The notes: a model not told the origin generated them from the sequence alone. A stretch of DNA of 64,000 nt from Corynebacterium kroppenstedtii (GCF_016894245.1 NZ_CP069792.1:992001-1056000); one strand, 5' to 3'; positions 37,535 to 46,974 are shown, numbered from the stretch's first letter. Numbers and translations are program-made.

Positions 37535-38296
37535 ATGAAGAAGACGACATCCGCTAGCCCAAAGGTGGCTGCCTACGGTGGCCGGCCGGCGCGTACGCAC
37601 AGAATGATCCATCGTCATGCTTGGGCGCGATCCGTACGTCACACTGTAGTGTCGGCACTTGTGGCCTGTGCCGTGGCTGCGGTGGGGGCTACCACACTGA
37701 CCGCCTGCGGTTCTGACGAAACGGCTGGTAAAGACGCGGTCGCCGTCGGCGGAAATTTCAGCTTCGTCTCCCCGGGTGGCCAGTTGGTCATTAAGTACGA
37801 CCAGAAAGATCGCAAGCCAGTAAAAGACCTATCCGGTTCGTCGTTAATGGAGCCGGATAAGACAATTAAGTTGTCGGATTTCGATAACCAAATCGTGGTG
37901 CTGAACGCCTGGGGGCAGTGGTGTGCCCCGTGCCGCACTGAGGTCGATGACCTGCAAGAAATTCAGGATGACCTGCAAAAAGGGCCGGGGAACGGGGCTG
38001 ACGGTTCGGATGATTCCGGCACGTCGAAAAGCAAACCAGCCGGCACTGTTCTCGGGATCAACGTCCGTGATTTCAACAAGCAGGCCGCGCAGGATTTCGT
38101 CAAAGATAACGACATCACCTACCCGAGCATCTACGATCCCTCGTTCAAATCTGCTATCTCTCTAGGCGGAATCCCCGCATCCGTCGTGCCGACGACGATT
38201 GTCCTCGATAAACAGCACCGGCCAGCGGCGGTATTCCTCCGCGAAGTCAATGTGAAGGAAATCATGGACGTTGTGAACACCCTGGAGAAGGAATAA
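37535..38296 (+). CDS. CcsX/ResA-type thiol-disulfide lipoprotein
   Basis: A membrane-anchored thioredoxin-like reductase for apocytochrome c haem-binding cysteines. The 253-residue protein has a long basic N-terminus, a hydrophobic stretch ending in the lipobox LTACG, and a TlpA/ResA domain with QIVVLNAWGQWCAPC (active-site CAPC), VLGINVRDFN, and the cis-proline loop IPASVVPTTIVLD. An insert of about 20 residues (GPGNGADGSDDSGTSKSKPA) interrupts the fold after the first helix. An in-frame GTG at 37532 is adjacent to the ATG. Its stop overlaps ccdA by one base. Confidence 0.9.
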   Translation: MKKTTSASPKVAAYGGRPARTHRMIHRHAWARSVRHTVVSALVACAVAAVGATTLTACGSDETAGKDAVAVGGNFSFVSPGGQLVIKYDQKDRKPVKDLSGSSLMEPDKTIKLSDFDNQIVVLNAWGQWCAPCRTEVDDLQEIQDDLQKGPGNGADGSDDSGTSKSKPAGTVLGINVRDFNKQAAQDFVKDNDITYPSIYDPSFKSAISLGGIPASVVPTTIVLDKQHRPAAVFLREVNVKEIMDVVNTLEKE

Positions 38297-39102
38297 TGAT
38301 CCCCGCCCAGGTTCATGTTGATGTCGGTTCCGCTTTTGCGAACACCGCCGCGTCGGGCCCGCTACTCCTTGCGTTAGGCGCTGCCGCGCTGGCAGGCCTT
38401 GTCTCTTTCGCAAGCCCATGCGTCATCCCGCTGGTGCCTGGCTATATTTCCTACCTTGCCGGTGTCGTCGGCGCGGAAAGTGACATCACAGCCGAGGGGA
38501 CAAAAGTTCGCTCACACCGTGGTCGCGTGGCTGGGGCTGCGCTGCTTTTCGTCGCCGGTTTTACGGTGGTCTTCGTTTTAGCGACGGCATCCATCTTTGG
38601 CGCTATCTCCGCCCTCCAGATGAATAACGAGCTTCTCCAACGCGTCGGGGGCGTCGTCACCATTGTGATGGGCGTCGTATTCCTGGGGTTCATACCGTTT
38701 CTGCAGAATGAACGCCGTATGGCTCCGAAGCATTGGTCCACGTTGATGGGGGCTCCGCTTCTGGGGGCGGTGTTCGCCCTCGGGTGGACGCCATGTTTAG
38801 GCCCCACTCTCGCCGGGATTATTAGCATTGCTGCGGGAACCGAAGGGACGACGGCCCTGCGCGGAGTTACCCTCATCATCTTCTACTGCTTGGGGCTGGG
38901 GTTACCCTTCGTCATTGTGGCATTGGGCTCCTCCAAAGCGTTATCGAGCGTATCGTGGTTGCGTCGCCACAGTCGCGGGGTTCAAATCGCCGGTGGCGTC
39001 GCCTTGATCGTCGTAGGGATTGCCCTGGTCACAGGCCAATGGGCGGTCTTTGTGTCGTGGATCCGGCAGTGGGCAGTGACCAGCACGGTGACACCCATCT
39101 AG
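38296..39102 (+). CDS. ccdA: Cytochrome c biogenesis protein CcdA (DsbD family)
   Basis: Passes reducing power across the membrane to the CcsX thioredoxin-like protein. The 268-residue protein has six membrane segments and the two functional cysteines in LVSFASPCVIPLVPGY and FALGWTPCLGPTLAGI. ATG overlaps the previous stop. The order ccsX-ccdA-resB-resC is that of other actinobacterial System II operons. Confidence 0.95.
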   Translation: MIPAQVHVDVGSAFANTAASGPLLLALGAAALAGLVSFASPCVIPLVPGYISYLAGVVGAESDITAEGTKVRSHRGRVAGAALLFVAGFTVVFVLATASIFGAISALQMNNELLQRVGGVVTIVMGVVFLGFIPFLQNERRMAPKHWSTLMGAPLLGAVFALGWTPCLGPTLAGIISIAAGTEGTTALRGVTLIIFYCLGLGLPFVIVALGSSKALSSVSWLRRHSRGVQIAGGVALIVVGIALVTGQWAVFVSWIRQWAVTSTVTPI

Positions 39103-39216
39103 ATCCTTAGCCCACGACCGTGGTTGGGCCCGGCCGATGATCGGATTCGGTGGACGCACTTCACCATTGATCTGCCGCATAGACCATAATCGGATAGCAA
39201 AAGAAAGGCAGACGAT

Positions 39217-40845
39217 TTGGCGCGCAAACAATTTTCTTCACTGTGGCGTATCCCCTGGCGCTGGTTGACCAGCATGCGGACCGCGCTGATTTTGCTATTC
39301 CTCCTGGCCCTCGGCGCAATCCCAGGGGCCATCCTTCCGCAGCGCTCCCTTAACCAAGAGAAAGTAGACACCTACATCGCCGACAACGGCAAGCTCGGGC
39401 AGATCTACGACAAGCTCCAGCTCTTCGACGTCTTCTCCTCCACGTGGTTCACCGCCATCTACGTCCTGCTGTTCATATCACTAGTAGGCTGCATCATCCC
39501 CCGCACATGGGAACACTACACAGCGATGCGCTCCCAGCCCGTCCGAGCGCCCAAAAACCTCAACCGGCTGCCCCATTACCGCGCCCGCACCATCCCAGCC
39601 AGCGATTTTTCCGACACCGACACCTTCGCGCGCACCCACATCACCCCGCGGTTCAAAAAATGGCACACGCGTGAAACGTCGGCACATGACGATCGCGCCG
39701 GGCAATGGTCGTTCAGCGCGGAACGCGGATACGCCCGCGAATTCTGCAACCTGGTTTTTCACATCGGTCTCACCGTCATGCTGGTTTTCATCGCGGCCGG
39801 ACGCCTCATGTATTACGAAGGCCAGGTCATCGTCATCGCCGGTAATGAGAACTCGCAGTTCTGCAACTCAGCCGTCGCTAATTTCGATTCCTTCCGCCAC
39901 GGGGCTCTTGTCGACGGAACGCGACTGTCCCCATACTGCCTGCAGATCGAGGACTTCAAAGCGGACTACTTATCCAACGGACAGGCGAAAATGTTTACGT
40001 CCGACATTCGGTACGCCGCGAAGGACGACGTCGATAAGCCCACGTCGGAGTGGACAAAGTACACGCTGAAGGTCAACCACCCGTTGCGGATCGCTGGTGA
40101 CCGCGTGTACCTGCAGGGACATGGTTATGCGCCGTCGTTCACGGTCAAGTGGCCCGACGGCGAGACGCGCACCGGAGAGATTCAATGGCAGCCGACCGAC
40201 ATGACGAACTTCTTGTCGGCCGGTGCGATGCGGTTCGACCCGCCTGCGGGGATGTATCCTGACCTGCAAGAACGACGGAAAAACCAGTTAGCGATCCAGG
40301 GCATGTATGCGCCGACGGCCGTATTTACCGGCGAAAACAACAATGTGCTCTCGGCATCGCGCTTTCCCACGCAGGATGATGAGGCTGTTGCGATCGACGT
40401 GTTCCGCGGCGATGCCGGATTGGATACGGGCGTGGGGCAGAGCATATTCACCCTGGACACGAGCCTGATCCACCAGGGGCTTTTGTCGAAAATTGATCGC
40501 GTGAATCTGCGAAAAGGCGAGAAAACCACCCTTAACGACGGGACTGAAATCACCTTTAATGGCGCAAAGCCGTTCGTGAACCTGCAGGTCAGCCACGATC
40601 CGACGCAGGGATACCTGCTGGGAATCACGCTTATCATGCTCGCCGGGTTGGTTGGGTCCGTGTCTATTAAACGGCGACGCATGTGGGTGCGCGTCACACC
40701 GCAAGACGACAGCAGCGCGCTTGTCGAGACCGCCGGGCTTGCACGTACGGACAGGGCCGGATGGGGCCGGGAGTTTAGCAAATATGCCCGGGCTATCCTG
40801 CAGGAACCAGACGACGATGAATACGAGGATGACGAGGAGGATTGA
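39217..40845 (+). CDS. resB: Cytochrome c biogenesis protein ResB (CcsB-type partner)
   Basis: System II cytochrome c synthase subunit: with ResC it exports haem and ligates it to apocytochrome c. The 542-residue protein has three N-terminal helices (SMRTALILLFLLALGAIPGAILPQ; WFTAIYVLLFISLVGCIIPR; VFHIGLTVMLVFIAA), a large extracytoplasmic domain and a last helix (GYLLGITLIMLAGLVGSVSIKRRRMWVRV). TTG start at 39217 with GAAAGG eight bases upstream. The C-terminus is very acidic. Confidence 0.93.
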   Translation: MARKQFSSLWRIPWRWLTSMRTALILLFLLALGAIPGAILPQRSLNQEKVDTYIADNGKLGQIYDKLQLFDVFSSTWFTAIYVLLFISLVGCIIPRTWEHYTAMRSQPVRAPKNLNRLPHYRARTIPASDFSDTDTFARTHITPRFKKWHTRETSAHDDRAGQWSFSAERGYAREFCNLVFHIGLTVMLVFIAAGRLMYYEGQVIVIAGNENSQFCNSAVANFDSFRHGALVDGTRLSPYCLQIEDFKADYLSNGQAKMFTSDIRYAAKDDVDKPTSEWTKYTLKVNHPLRIAGDRVYLQGHGYAPSFTVKWPDGETRTGEIQWQPTDMTNFLSAGAMRFDPPAGMYPDLQERRKNQLAIQGMYAPTAVFTGENNNVLSASRFPTQDDEAVAIDVFRGDAGLDTGVGQSIFTLDTSLIHQGLLSKIDRVNLRKGEKTTLNDGTEITFNGAKPFVNLQVSHDPTQGYLLGITLIMLAGLVGSVSIKRRRMWVRVTPQDDSSALVETAGLARTDRAGWGREFSKYARAILQEPDDDEYEDDEED

Positions 40846-40975
40846 TGATAATTGATGGGGACGATTGATGGCGATTATTCATGAGCGGGCCGTGGCGTGC
40901 GTCCTGGGCGTATGGCGTGTTTATTGCTCCAAAGTGTGACGTGGAATAGCCTGGGCACAGATCAAGAGGAGAACT

Positions 40976-42145
40976 ATGCCGGTTAATAAGACTCTCGCCT
41001 CGTTTTCAGACTTTTCGTTCAAAGTGGCTTTCGCCGTGTACGTCATCGGGCTGATCGTGATGTTGGCCTATTACGTGCGCGAGCGGATGCTTCAAGAGGC
41101 ATATGAGGACGCTAGTCGTCGTGAGGAAAGCCAGTCCGGAAACCAGTCTGTAGGCCAGGGTGCCTCGGACAAGGAGCTGGTTGGAGCTAGCGCGACGAAA
41201 TCGGGTGTTGCCTCGGAGGCGTCGGAATCCGGTACCAGCTCACACGTCGACGTCGGATCGGTGGCGTCGGCCTCTTCTGCTGGTTCGTCGCGTAGTGGTG
41301 GTTCGTCGCGGGCCGCCTCATTGTGGGGGCGCGTTGCCCACGACCGGCCGGTCATGAGCCAAGCTGAACTCGACGCTCGCCAAGACAGTGTTGATCGCTT
41401 GGGGACGTTCGGACAGGGCGTCATTTTCCTCGGGCTGCTGTTCCATGCGGCGTGCGTCATTTTGCGCGGGTTGTCGGCGCACCGCTTCCCGTGGGGCAAT
41501 TTGTACGAATATGTCGCCTTGGTGTCGCTGGTCGCGATGATCGTCGCCACGGTGGTCCTGACTAAGCGCGAGAACCGCATCATGTGGCCCTGGGTGCTAA
41601 CTCCCGTGGTTGCGCTGCTGTTCTATGGCGGCATGAAGCTGTACGCGGCATCGGCACCGGTGGTACCCGCGTTGCAGTCATACTGGTTCCCGATTCACGT
41701 ATCGACGGTGTCCATTGGTGCTGGTTTCGGCCTGATATCCGGAATGTGTAGCTTGGCGTACATCGTGAGGATGTTTCAGCCGGTGGGGCAAGAGCATGGT
41801 TTCATGGGAAAAATCGCGGGACCACTGCCGAGTGCCAAAAGACTTGACCGGCTGGCATACCGCACAGCCGTCGTGGCGTTCCCGATTTTCGGGCTCGGCG
41901 TGATTTTTGGCGCGATCTGGGCTGAATCGGCGTGGGGGCGCTTCTGGAACTGGGACCCCAAGGAGACCATGTCGTTCGTCACGTGGATCTTGTACGCAGC
42001 TTATCTGCATGCTCGAGCAACGACGGGGTGGAAAGACCAGCGAGCAGCGTGGATCAACGTGGTTGCCTTCGGAATTATGGTGTTCAATCTGTTCTTCATC
42101 AACCTCGTAGTATCCGGGCTGCACTCGTACGCCGGGTTGAATTAG
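40976..42145 (+). CDS. resC: Cytochrome c biogenesis protein ResC/CcsA (haem handling)
   Basis: Haem-handling protein of System II. The 389-residue product begins with a helix (KVAFAVYVIGLIVMLAYYV), has a Ser/Gly-rich cytosolic insert (about 45-120), then eight or so helices with the WWD-like haem motif WGRFWNWDPKETMSFVTW and conserved histidines (HAACVI; HVSTVSIGAG; HARATTGW; LHSYAG). AGAGGAGA just before ATG 40976. Last gene of the operon. Confidence 0.94.
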   Translation: MPVNKTLASFSDFSFKVAFAVYVIGLIVMLAYYVRERMLQEAYEDASRREESQSGNQSVGQGASDKELVGASATKSGVASEASESGTSSHVDVGSVASASSAGSSRSGGSSRAASLWGRVAHDRPVMSQAELDARQDSVDRLGTFGQGVIFLGLLFHAACVILRGLSAHRFPWGNLYEYVALVSLVAMIVATVVLTKRENRIMWPWVLTPVVALLFYGGMKLYAASAPVVPALQSYWFPIHVSTVSIGAGFGLISGMCSLAYIVRMFQPVGQEHGFMGKIAGPLPSAKRLDRLAYRTAVVAFPIFGLGVIFGAIWAESAWGRFWNWDPKETMSFVTWILYAAYLHARATTGWKDQRAAWINVVAFGIMVFNLFFINLVVSGLHSYAGLN

Positions 42146-42225
42146 TTCCGCGGGATTGAGGAAGCCTCTAGGCGAATATGCAGGGGTGAAACGCGCCCAA
42201 GAGGGGTAGGTAGCTCGGTGTGAAC

Positions 42226-42352
42226 CAAAACTGCGGGGGTATATCTGACCTGGTGGGGAAAAGTGCGGGGGGATATGGTCAATTTTTGGCCATTTTTCAC
42301 CCATATACCCCCGCAGTTTTTTCCGATGACCATATACCCCCGCAGAATTAGA
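42226..42352. repeat. Nested palindromic repeat, copy 3 (short, diverged)
   Basis: The same four-arm plan as copies 1 and 2 in about 127 bases: AAAACTGCGGGGGTATAT (from 42227), AAAGTGCGGGGGGATATGG, then inverted CCATATACCCCCGCAGTTTT (42301-42320) and CCATATACCCCCGCAG (42330-42345). The spacers between arms differ from copies 1 and 2, while the arms are kept, so the arms are what is conserved. It lies between resC and the symporter gene. Confidence 0.82.
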
Positions 42353-42584
42353 GAAATCGGCCGACACGAGCGTCGCTAGGAATTAGTAATCCTCATTTCC
42401 CACAGGCATGAGGCCAATGGTCTCCGGTTTTCCAGCAGACCTGGATCTTCGAGAGGTCTTGGGCGGTAACCAACTCCTTCGATTATTTCCAGGAAGTTAA
42501 ATCACGGGCGAGGCTTTGGAAAAGGGGCCGACCTCCTAATAATCTCATTGGGGATAAAAGGTCACATGAAGAGGAAGATCCCTT
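42353..42584. other. Intergenic region upstream of the symporter
   Basis: About 230 bases with no gene. It contains small imperfect inverted repeats (around 42431-42460, AGACCTGGATC/GAGAGGTCT) and AT-rich patches but no riboswitch I can recognise. AGAGGAAG at about 42570 is the likely ribosome site of the next gene. Confidence 0.5.
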
Positions 42585-44057
42585 ATGCCCAAGTCGGTCC
42601 CACCTGAGCAGCCAGCGAACGAACCCCCTATGGAGGGATCGGCAGAGAATAGTTCCCGCCCGGCCAGCACAGCTCAACCATCTGCGACAACGCGGGCGCC
42701 GCACGGCGAGACGAACGGGACCAGCGCGACTAAGGGGGCCACGGAAAACGACGCGGCCAACAAGGCCAGCACCCCAGAGGACACCACCACCCACCCTAAA
42801 AAGTCCATCGGCCAGCGCATTCGCGGTAACCTTTTGTGGCAGATCATCATCGCCATCATCGCGGGCATCGTCTGTTCGTTGTTTTTCCCTGATTGGCTTG
42901 CCCGCGTGTTCGTCACGTACAACAGCCTGTTCAGCAACTTCTTGAGCTTCTTCATCCCGGTGCTCATTTTCGCGCTGATCACCCCGGCGATCTCCGGCCT
43001 AGGCCGCGGCGCCGGCAAGTGGCTAGCGATTACAACGGGCGTCGCGTACGGCTCGACTATTTTCTCGGGCCTGATCGCCTTTGGCACGGCGTCGGTAGTG
43101 TATCCGTGGTTGCTGAAGGGCGACGATCTTTTTAAGGCAAAAACTGTCGACGACGGTGCGCTAAAGCCGTTCTTCGAAATTGAGATGAAGCCACCGTTCG
43201 AGGTGATGACGGCCCTCCTGCTGGCGTTCACCATCGGCGTGGCCATGACGGCGGTGAAGAGCGACACGCTGTACGCGGGCGCGAAGGACCTCGAGCGCGT
43301 GATTATGCGCGTGATCAGCAAGTTCGTGATCCCCCTGTTGCCGCCGTTCATTTTCGGCATGTTCTTGTCGATGGGCATGAACGGCAATTTGACGAACACG
43401 CTGGTGTCGTTTGCCAAGGTCATCGTGCTGGCCATCGCGATGACGGGGGTTTTACTGCTGTTGCAGTTTTCGGTGACCGGGGGGATCGCGAAGGTCAACC
43501 CGTGGCGCGCGTTCAAGAACATGATCCCGGCGTATATCACCGCGCTGGGGACGTCCTCGTCGGCTGCGACCATCCCGGTCACGTACGAGTGCTCGAAGAA
43601 GAATGGCGTGAATCCGACGGTCGCCGGTTTCACGGTGCCGTTGTGTGCGACAATTCACCTGGCTGGGTCGATGATGAAGATTTCGCTGTTCGCGTTCGCG
43701 ATTGTGCAGATGGCGAACATCGACACGACGCCGGCGAAAATGATCGGCTTCGTGCTGATGCTGGGCATCACGATGATCGCCGCGCCGGGCGTGCCGGGGG
43801 GCGCGATTATGGCGGCGTCGGGGTTGCTCTCGTCGATGCTGGGCTTTTCTGATTCTGAGGTTGCGATCATGATTGCGGCGTATATCGCGATCGACTCCTT
43901 TGGTACGGCGTGCAATGTTACTGGCGACGGTGCCATCGCTCTGATTATCAACCGCATGGTGGGGGATAAGGGCATTAGCCGCAAGGAGCTCGAGGATACT
44001 CCGACGTATGAGGATGCAATTGCGGAAGCGGAGGCTCGCGAAGCTGCAATGCAGTAG
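42585..44057 (+). CDS. Dicarboxylate/amino acid:cation symporter (DAACS family)
   Basis: Secondary transporter of the GltP/SstT type. The 490-residue protein has a hydrophilic Thr/Ala-rich N-terminal tail (1-70), about eight membrane segments and two re-entrant hairpins. The substrate-site motifs are ALGTSSSAATIPVTYEC (serine-rich hairpin 1), CATIHLAGSMMKIS, and the hairpin 2 and TM8 region GVPGGAIMAASGLL and GTACNVTGDGAIALIINRM. The AATIPVT sequence is like SstT (Ser/Thr) proteins, but substrate is not certain. Not part of an operon. Confidence 0.9.
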   Translation: MPKSVPPEQPANEPPMEGSAENSSRPASTAQPSATTRAPHGETNGTSATKGATENDAANKASTPEDTTTHPKKSIGQRIRGNLLWQIIIAIIAGIVCSLFFPDWLARVFVTYNSLFSNFLSFFIPVLIFALITPAISGLGRGAGKWLAITTGVAYGSTIFSGLIAFGTASVVYPWLLKGDDLFKAKTVDDGALKPFFEIEMKPPFEVMTALLLAFTIGVAMTAVKSDTLYAGAKDLERVIMRVISKFVIPLLPPFIFGMFLSMGMNGNLTNTLVSFAKVIVLAIAMTGVLLLLQFSVTGGIAKVNPWRAFKNMIPAYITALGTSSSAATIPVTYECSKKNGVNPTVAGFTVPLCATIHLAGSMMKISLFAFAIVQMANIDTTPAKMIGFVLMLGITMIAAPGVPGGAIMAASGLLSSMLGFSDSEVAIMIAAYIAIDSFGTACNVTGDGAIALIINRMVGDKGISRKELEDTPTYEDAIAEAEAREAAMQ

Positions 44058-44118
44058 CCGCGCCGGACGCTAGCCCATCCTGACCACTTGGGCCGGGCGC
44101 TGAGGTACGGTGTTTGCC

Positions 44119-45150
44119 ATGCGCACTGTCTTGGTTACCGGCGGGGCTGGTTTCATCGGCTCGAATTTTGTCCATTACACGCGGGCGCACTATCCCAACG
44201 TGAAGATCGTCGTCCTCGACGCGTTGACCTACGCCGGTAATCCGGAGAGCTTAAATCCCGACGCCACAGACTCCACCGACCTCTGCGAACTGGTCGTCGG
44301 CGACGTGTGTGACCAGCCACTCGTCGACAAGCTGGTGAAGTCGGCAGATCAAGTTGTGCACTTCGCCGCGGAAAGCCACAACGATAACTCTCTGCGGGAT
44401 CCGGCGCCGTTCCTCACAACCAATATCGAGGGTACGGTGACAGTGGCGTCAGCGTGCGTGAAGTATGACGTTCCGCTCCACCACATTTCGACGGACGAGG
44501 TGTTCGGGGATCTTCCGATCGGTTCGGGTGAGCGCTTCACGGAGAGGTCGCCGTATCGCCCGTCGTCGCCATATTCGGCGTCGAAGGCGTCGGCGGATCA
44601 TATGGTCCGCGCGTGGGTGCGCAGTTTCGGGCTGAAGGCCACGATTTCGAATTGTTCGAATAACTACGGGCCCCGGCAGCACCCGGAGAAGCTCATCCCG
44701 CGGCAGATCATCGGGCTGATTGGCGGGCGGCGGCCGCGCGTGTATGGCACGGGCGAGAATGTGCGCGATTGGATCCATGTGGACGATCACAACAGTGCCG
44801 TGTGGACCATTATCGACGCTGCCCGGCGCGATCCGGCGCTGTACGGCCGCACGTTCCTCATCGGCGCCGATGGGGAGCGGTCCAACTTGGAGATCGTGGG
44901 GGATCTTCTCGAGGCATTTGGCCGGTCGCGTGATGATTTTGTGCATGTCACGGATCGGCCGGGCCATGATCGTCGGTACGCGATCGACCCGACGCGGCTC
45001 CGCACGGAGCTGGGGTGGGAGCCAACTCATTCTCTTGCCGACGGTTTGCGCGAGACGATTGAGTGGTATCGGAGCAATCACACGTGGTGGGAGGTTGCCG
45101 CCAAGGCTGCTGAGGAAAAGTATGCGCTCACCGAGAGGGAGGTCGGGTAG
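44119..45150 (+). CDS. rmlB: dTDP-glucose 4,6-dehydratase
   Basis: Short-chain dehydrogenase-fold enzyme that makes dTDP-4-keto-6-deoxyglucose, the second step to dTDP-rhamnose for the arabinogalactan linker. The 343-residue protein has GGAGFIGSNFVHY (NAD), AAESHNDNSLRDP, STDEVFGDLP (catalytic Asp-Glu), the YSASK motif in SPYSASKASADH, NNYGPRQHPEKLIP and RDWIHVDDHNSAV. ATG 44119 is preferred to an in-frame GTG at 44110. An rmlC-like gene lies 1.8 kb downstream, with an MFS exporter between. Confidence 0.95.
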   Translation: MRTVLVTGGAGFIGSNFVHYTRAHYPNVKIVVLDALTYAGNPESLNPDATDSTDLCELVVGDVCDQPLVDKLVKSADQVVHFAAESHNDNSLRDPAPFLTTNIEGTVTVASACVKYDVPLHHISTDEVFGDLPIGSGERFTERSPYRPSSPYSASKASADHMVRAWVRSFGLKATISNCSNNYGPRQHPEKLIPRQIIGLIGGRRPRVYGTGENVRDWIHVDDHNSAVWTIIDAARRDPALYGRTFLIGADGERSNLEIVGDLLEAFGRSRDDFVHVTDRPGHDRRYAIDPTRLRTELGWEPTHSLADGLRETIEWYRSNHTWWEVAAKAAEEKYALTEREVG

Positions 45151-45478
45151 GCCGGGCGCGACCAGGTATTTCGTGGCACCTTGTCCTGTGCGCCGCGCGA
45201 AGGTAATTAACAACCCTAATTAGGGTGATATTTTGTTAATACTTTGTTTCCTTCGTTTAGGTAGCGCATCTTCCGTGCTAGATGTATTAATACCATTCTT
45301 GTGAGGGGCAAGGAGTTTAACGGTCACCATAAAGCTGAGTCTTTTGAAAATGATGTGAGCATAGTGCCATCCCCTTTTTCAAGGGACTTTTGTGCTTTGT
45401 AAACAGCCCTGTGGAGAATCCGTGCTTAGCCTCCTCAGTAGCGTGTTGTCATACTTTTTCTAGTGAGGTAACCACTTA
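45151..45478. promoter_or_regulatory. AT-rich region upstream of the leader ORF and MFS gene
   Basis: 328 bases with no gene, more AT-rich than the flanks. It has an ATTAGGG/AATTAAC-rich start, a small hairpin CCCTT-TTTC-AAGGG (45372-45385) followed by ACTTTTG, and TTGTCATACTTTTTC just before the leader ORF as a candidate promoter element. The leader-ORF ribosome site GAGG is at 45465-45468. Confidence 0.5.
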
Positions 45479-45562
45479 ATGAGCTTATTGTTTGGCAGTT
45501 CGGATTCGAATAAGGACTGCTGTCCACCCCCCCCCGTATTCAATGAGAATTACGGAGCGTGA
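45479..45562 (+). CDS. 27-residue upstream ORF coupled to the MFS gene
   Basis: ATG 45479 has GAGG ten bases upstream. The peptide reads MSLLFGSSDSNKDCC followed by PPPPVFNENYGA. Its TGA shares its last base with the ATG of the MFS gene (TGATG), so reading it should couple translation. The CysCysProProProPro stretch is of the kind that slows ribosomes, and the proline codons form a run of nine Cs (after CCA) that could slip. It could be a regulatory leader peptide or, less likely, an exported peptide. It is not a known family to me. Confidence 0.6.
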   Translation: MSLLFGSSDSNKDCCPPPPVFNENYGA

Positions 45563-46893
45563 TGAATAAGCTATCGTTTAAATCAACTTTATCGCTCCTC
45601 TTTTTAGCCGCATTAATCTCTGGAATAGGCGACGGGCTGATTCCTATTGCTTTTGCGCTTCAGGCCCACCGAGTAGATTCTTCCGGTCGAGGCTTGACGA
45701 TGGTGCTCATTGCTTTATGGTCAGGCCGATTTATCAGTTCCGTGGTAGTGCGCAAACTGCTGCCGCCAATTCGTCCTGTGGGCTGGATGTTAAGTAGCGA
45801 CTTTGTTCGTTTACTGGCTCAGTGGGGGCTAGTTGCCTGGGTGCTCGTCCAGGGTGATTCGATTGCCTCGTTTGCCGTCTCAAGTTTCGTGTACGGATGC
45901 GCCTCCTCATTTTTTACCCCGGCTCGCTTCGGGTTACTGGCGCTGTTGTTCACGGATTCGCAGCGCACGCGCGTCAACGGGACCTTGTCGATCCTCGGTG
46001 ATGTTTTATATATCGCCGGTCCACTAATCGGCACCGCAGCCGTGATCACATTGGGTTTTCGCACGGTACTACTTATCGACGGAGCTACGTTTCTGATAGC
46101 AATGCTGTTCGTATTGCCATTCTTTAAAGTGCGCAGAAATTCGGCGACCGACGATGCTCCCGGAACTGATGAAGCTGAGGAAGCTCCACAGGCTTCCCAT
46201 GCTGACCCCGCTGACAACGTTGACCTTGCCAACAATGCCGACTCCGCAAGCACCGACGCAGCGTCGGCTCAAACCAAGGTAAACAGCGCAAAAAAGCCCA
46301 CCGCGGTGTTGCCCCGCTGGGTGCAGGTGGGGCTCGGTACATGGCTGGTGGCCTCCCTTGTCAACGGTTTCCTCGGCAGCGCTGGCCCGACGTGGATCAT
46401 GAACTCGTTCGACGAGAAGATGTGGGGCTTCATGGCTACTGCCCTGGCTATCGGTTCCCTGCTAGGTTCAGCCGCGACGATTTTAAGGAAACTGGATCGA
46501 GTCCGTTTCACAACTTTGCAATTCCTAATGTTGCTGTTTTTGGCCGGGCAGTTATTGGCGCTGGCTTTCTCTCCAGTGTTTATTGTGATCGCCCTGGTCG
46601 GTGCGGTTGCATCTTTGCTCATGACTTCTGCAGGCGTGTCTTGGGACTCGTTGGGGCAGTCCCTAGGAAAAGACGAACTTGTGCATCAGTTTGCTACGAA
46701 AGACCAGCTGGTTTTCACTGCTGGGACCCCGCTGGGCATGGTCTTGTTCGCCGCGCTCTCGGGTCATCCACACATGTCCGCGCTCATCCTGTCTGTCCTC
46801 TTGGTAGCAGCGGCGATTGTCAGTTGCTTGCCGATAGCACGCTCGCCGCGCGTGGCGGACGTGACGGATGACCCATCTGCACTGGGCACATAA
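45562..46893 (+). CDS. MFS exporter
   Basis: A 443-residue major facilitator protein with about twelve membrane helices, split by an acidic Ala/Asp-rich cytosolic loop (residues about 195-250, SADADN-type). The first half has ALISGIGDGLIPIAFALQAH and FFTPARFGLLALLF, as in macrolide/enterobactin-type exporters. The 5' third is more AT-rich than neighbouring genes, hinting at transfer. ATG 45562 overlaps the stop of the upstream ORF; a GTG at 45559 is in frame. It lies between rmlB and rmlC. Substrate not known. Confidence 0.85.
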   Translation: MNKLSFKSTLSLLFLAALISGIGDGLIPIAFALQAHRVDSSGRGLTMVLIALWSGRFISSVVVRKLLPPIRPVGWMLSSDFVRLLAQWGLVAWVLVQGDSIASFAVSSFVYGCASSFFTPARFGLLALLFTDSQRTRVNGTLSILGDVLYIAGPLIGTAAVITLGFRTVLLIDGATFLIAMLFVLPFFKVRRNSATDDAPGTDEAEEAPQASHADPADNVDLANNADSASTDAASAQTKVNSAKKPTAVLPRWVQVGLGTWLVASLVNGFLGSAGPTWIMNSFDEKMWGFMATALAIGSLLGSAATILRKLDRVRFTTLQFLMLLFLAGQLLALAFSPVFIVIALVGAVASLLMTSAGVSWDSLGQSLGKDELVHQFATKDQLVFTAGTPLGMVLFAALSGHPHMSALILSVLLVAAAIVSCLPIARSPRVADVTDDPSALGT

Positions 46894-46974
46894 AACCGGC
46901 ACCCAATCCGCCAAGCCACCACCCGGCACCCATGCCGCCCGCGCTCACGTCGCCACGCCACTAGGCTGGTGAGC

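Noticed and set aside
42353..42584. Riboswitch upstream of the symporter
   Set aside because: Small inverted repeats are present but no known riboswitch core could be matched.
42674..43633. 319-codon minus-strand frame opposite the symporter
   Set aside because: Antisense shadow; the plus-strand symporter has all family motifs.
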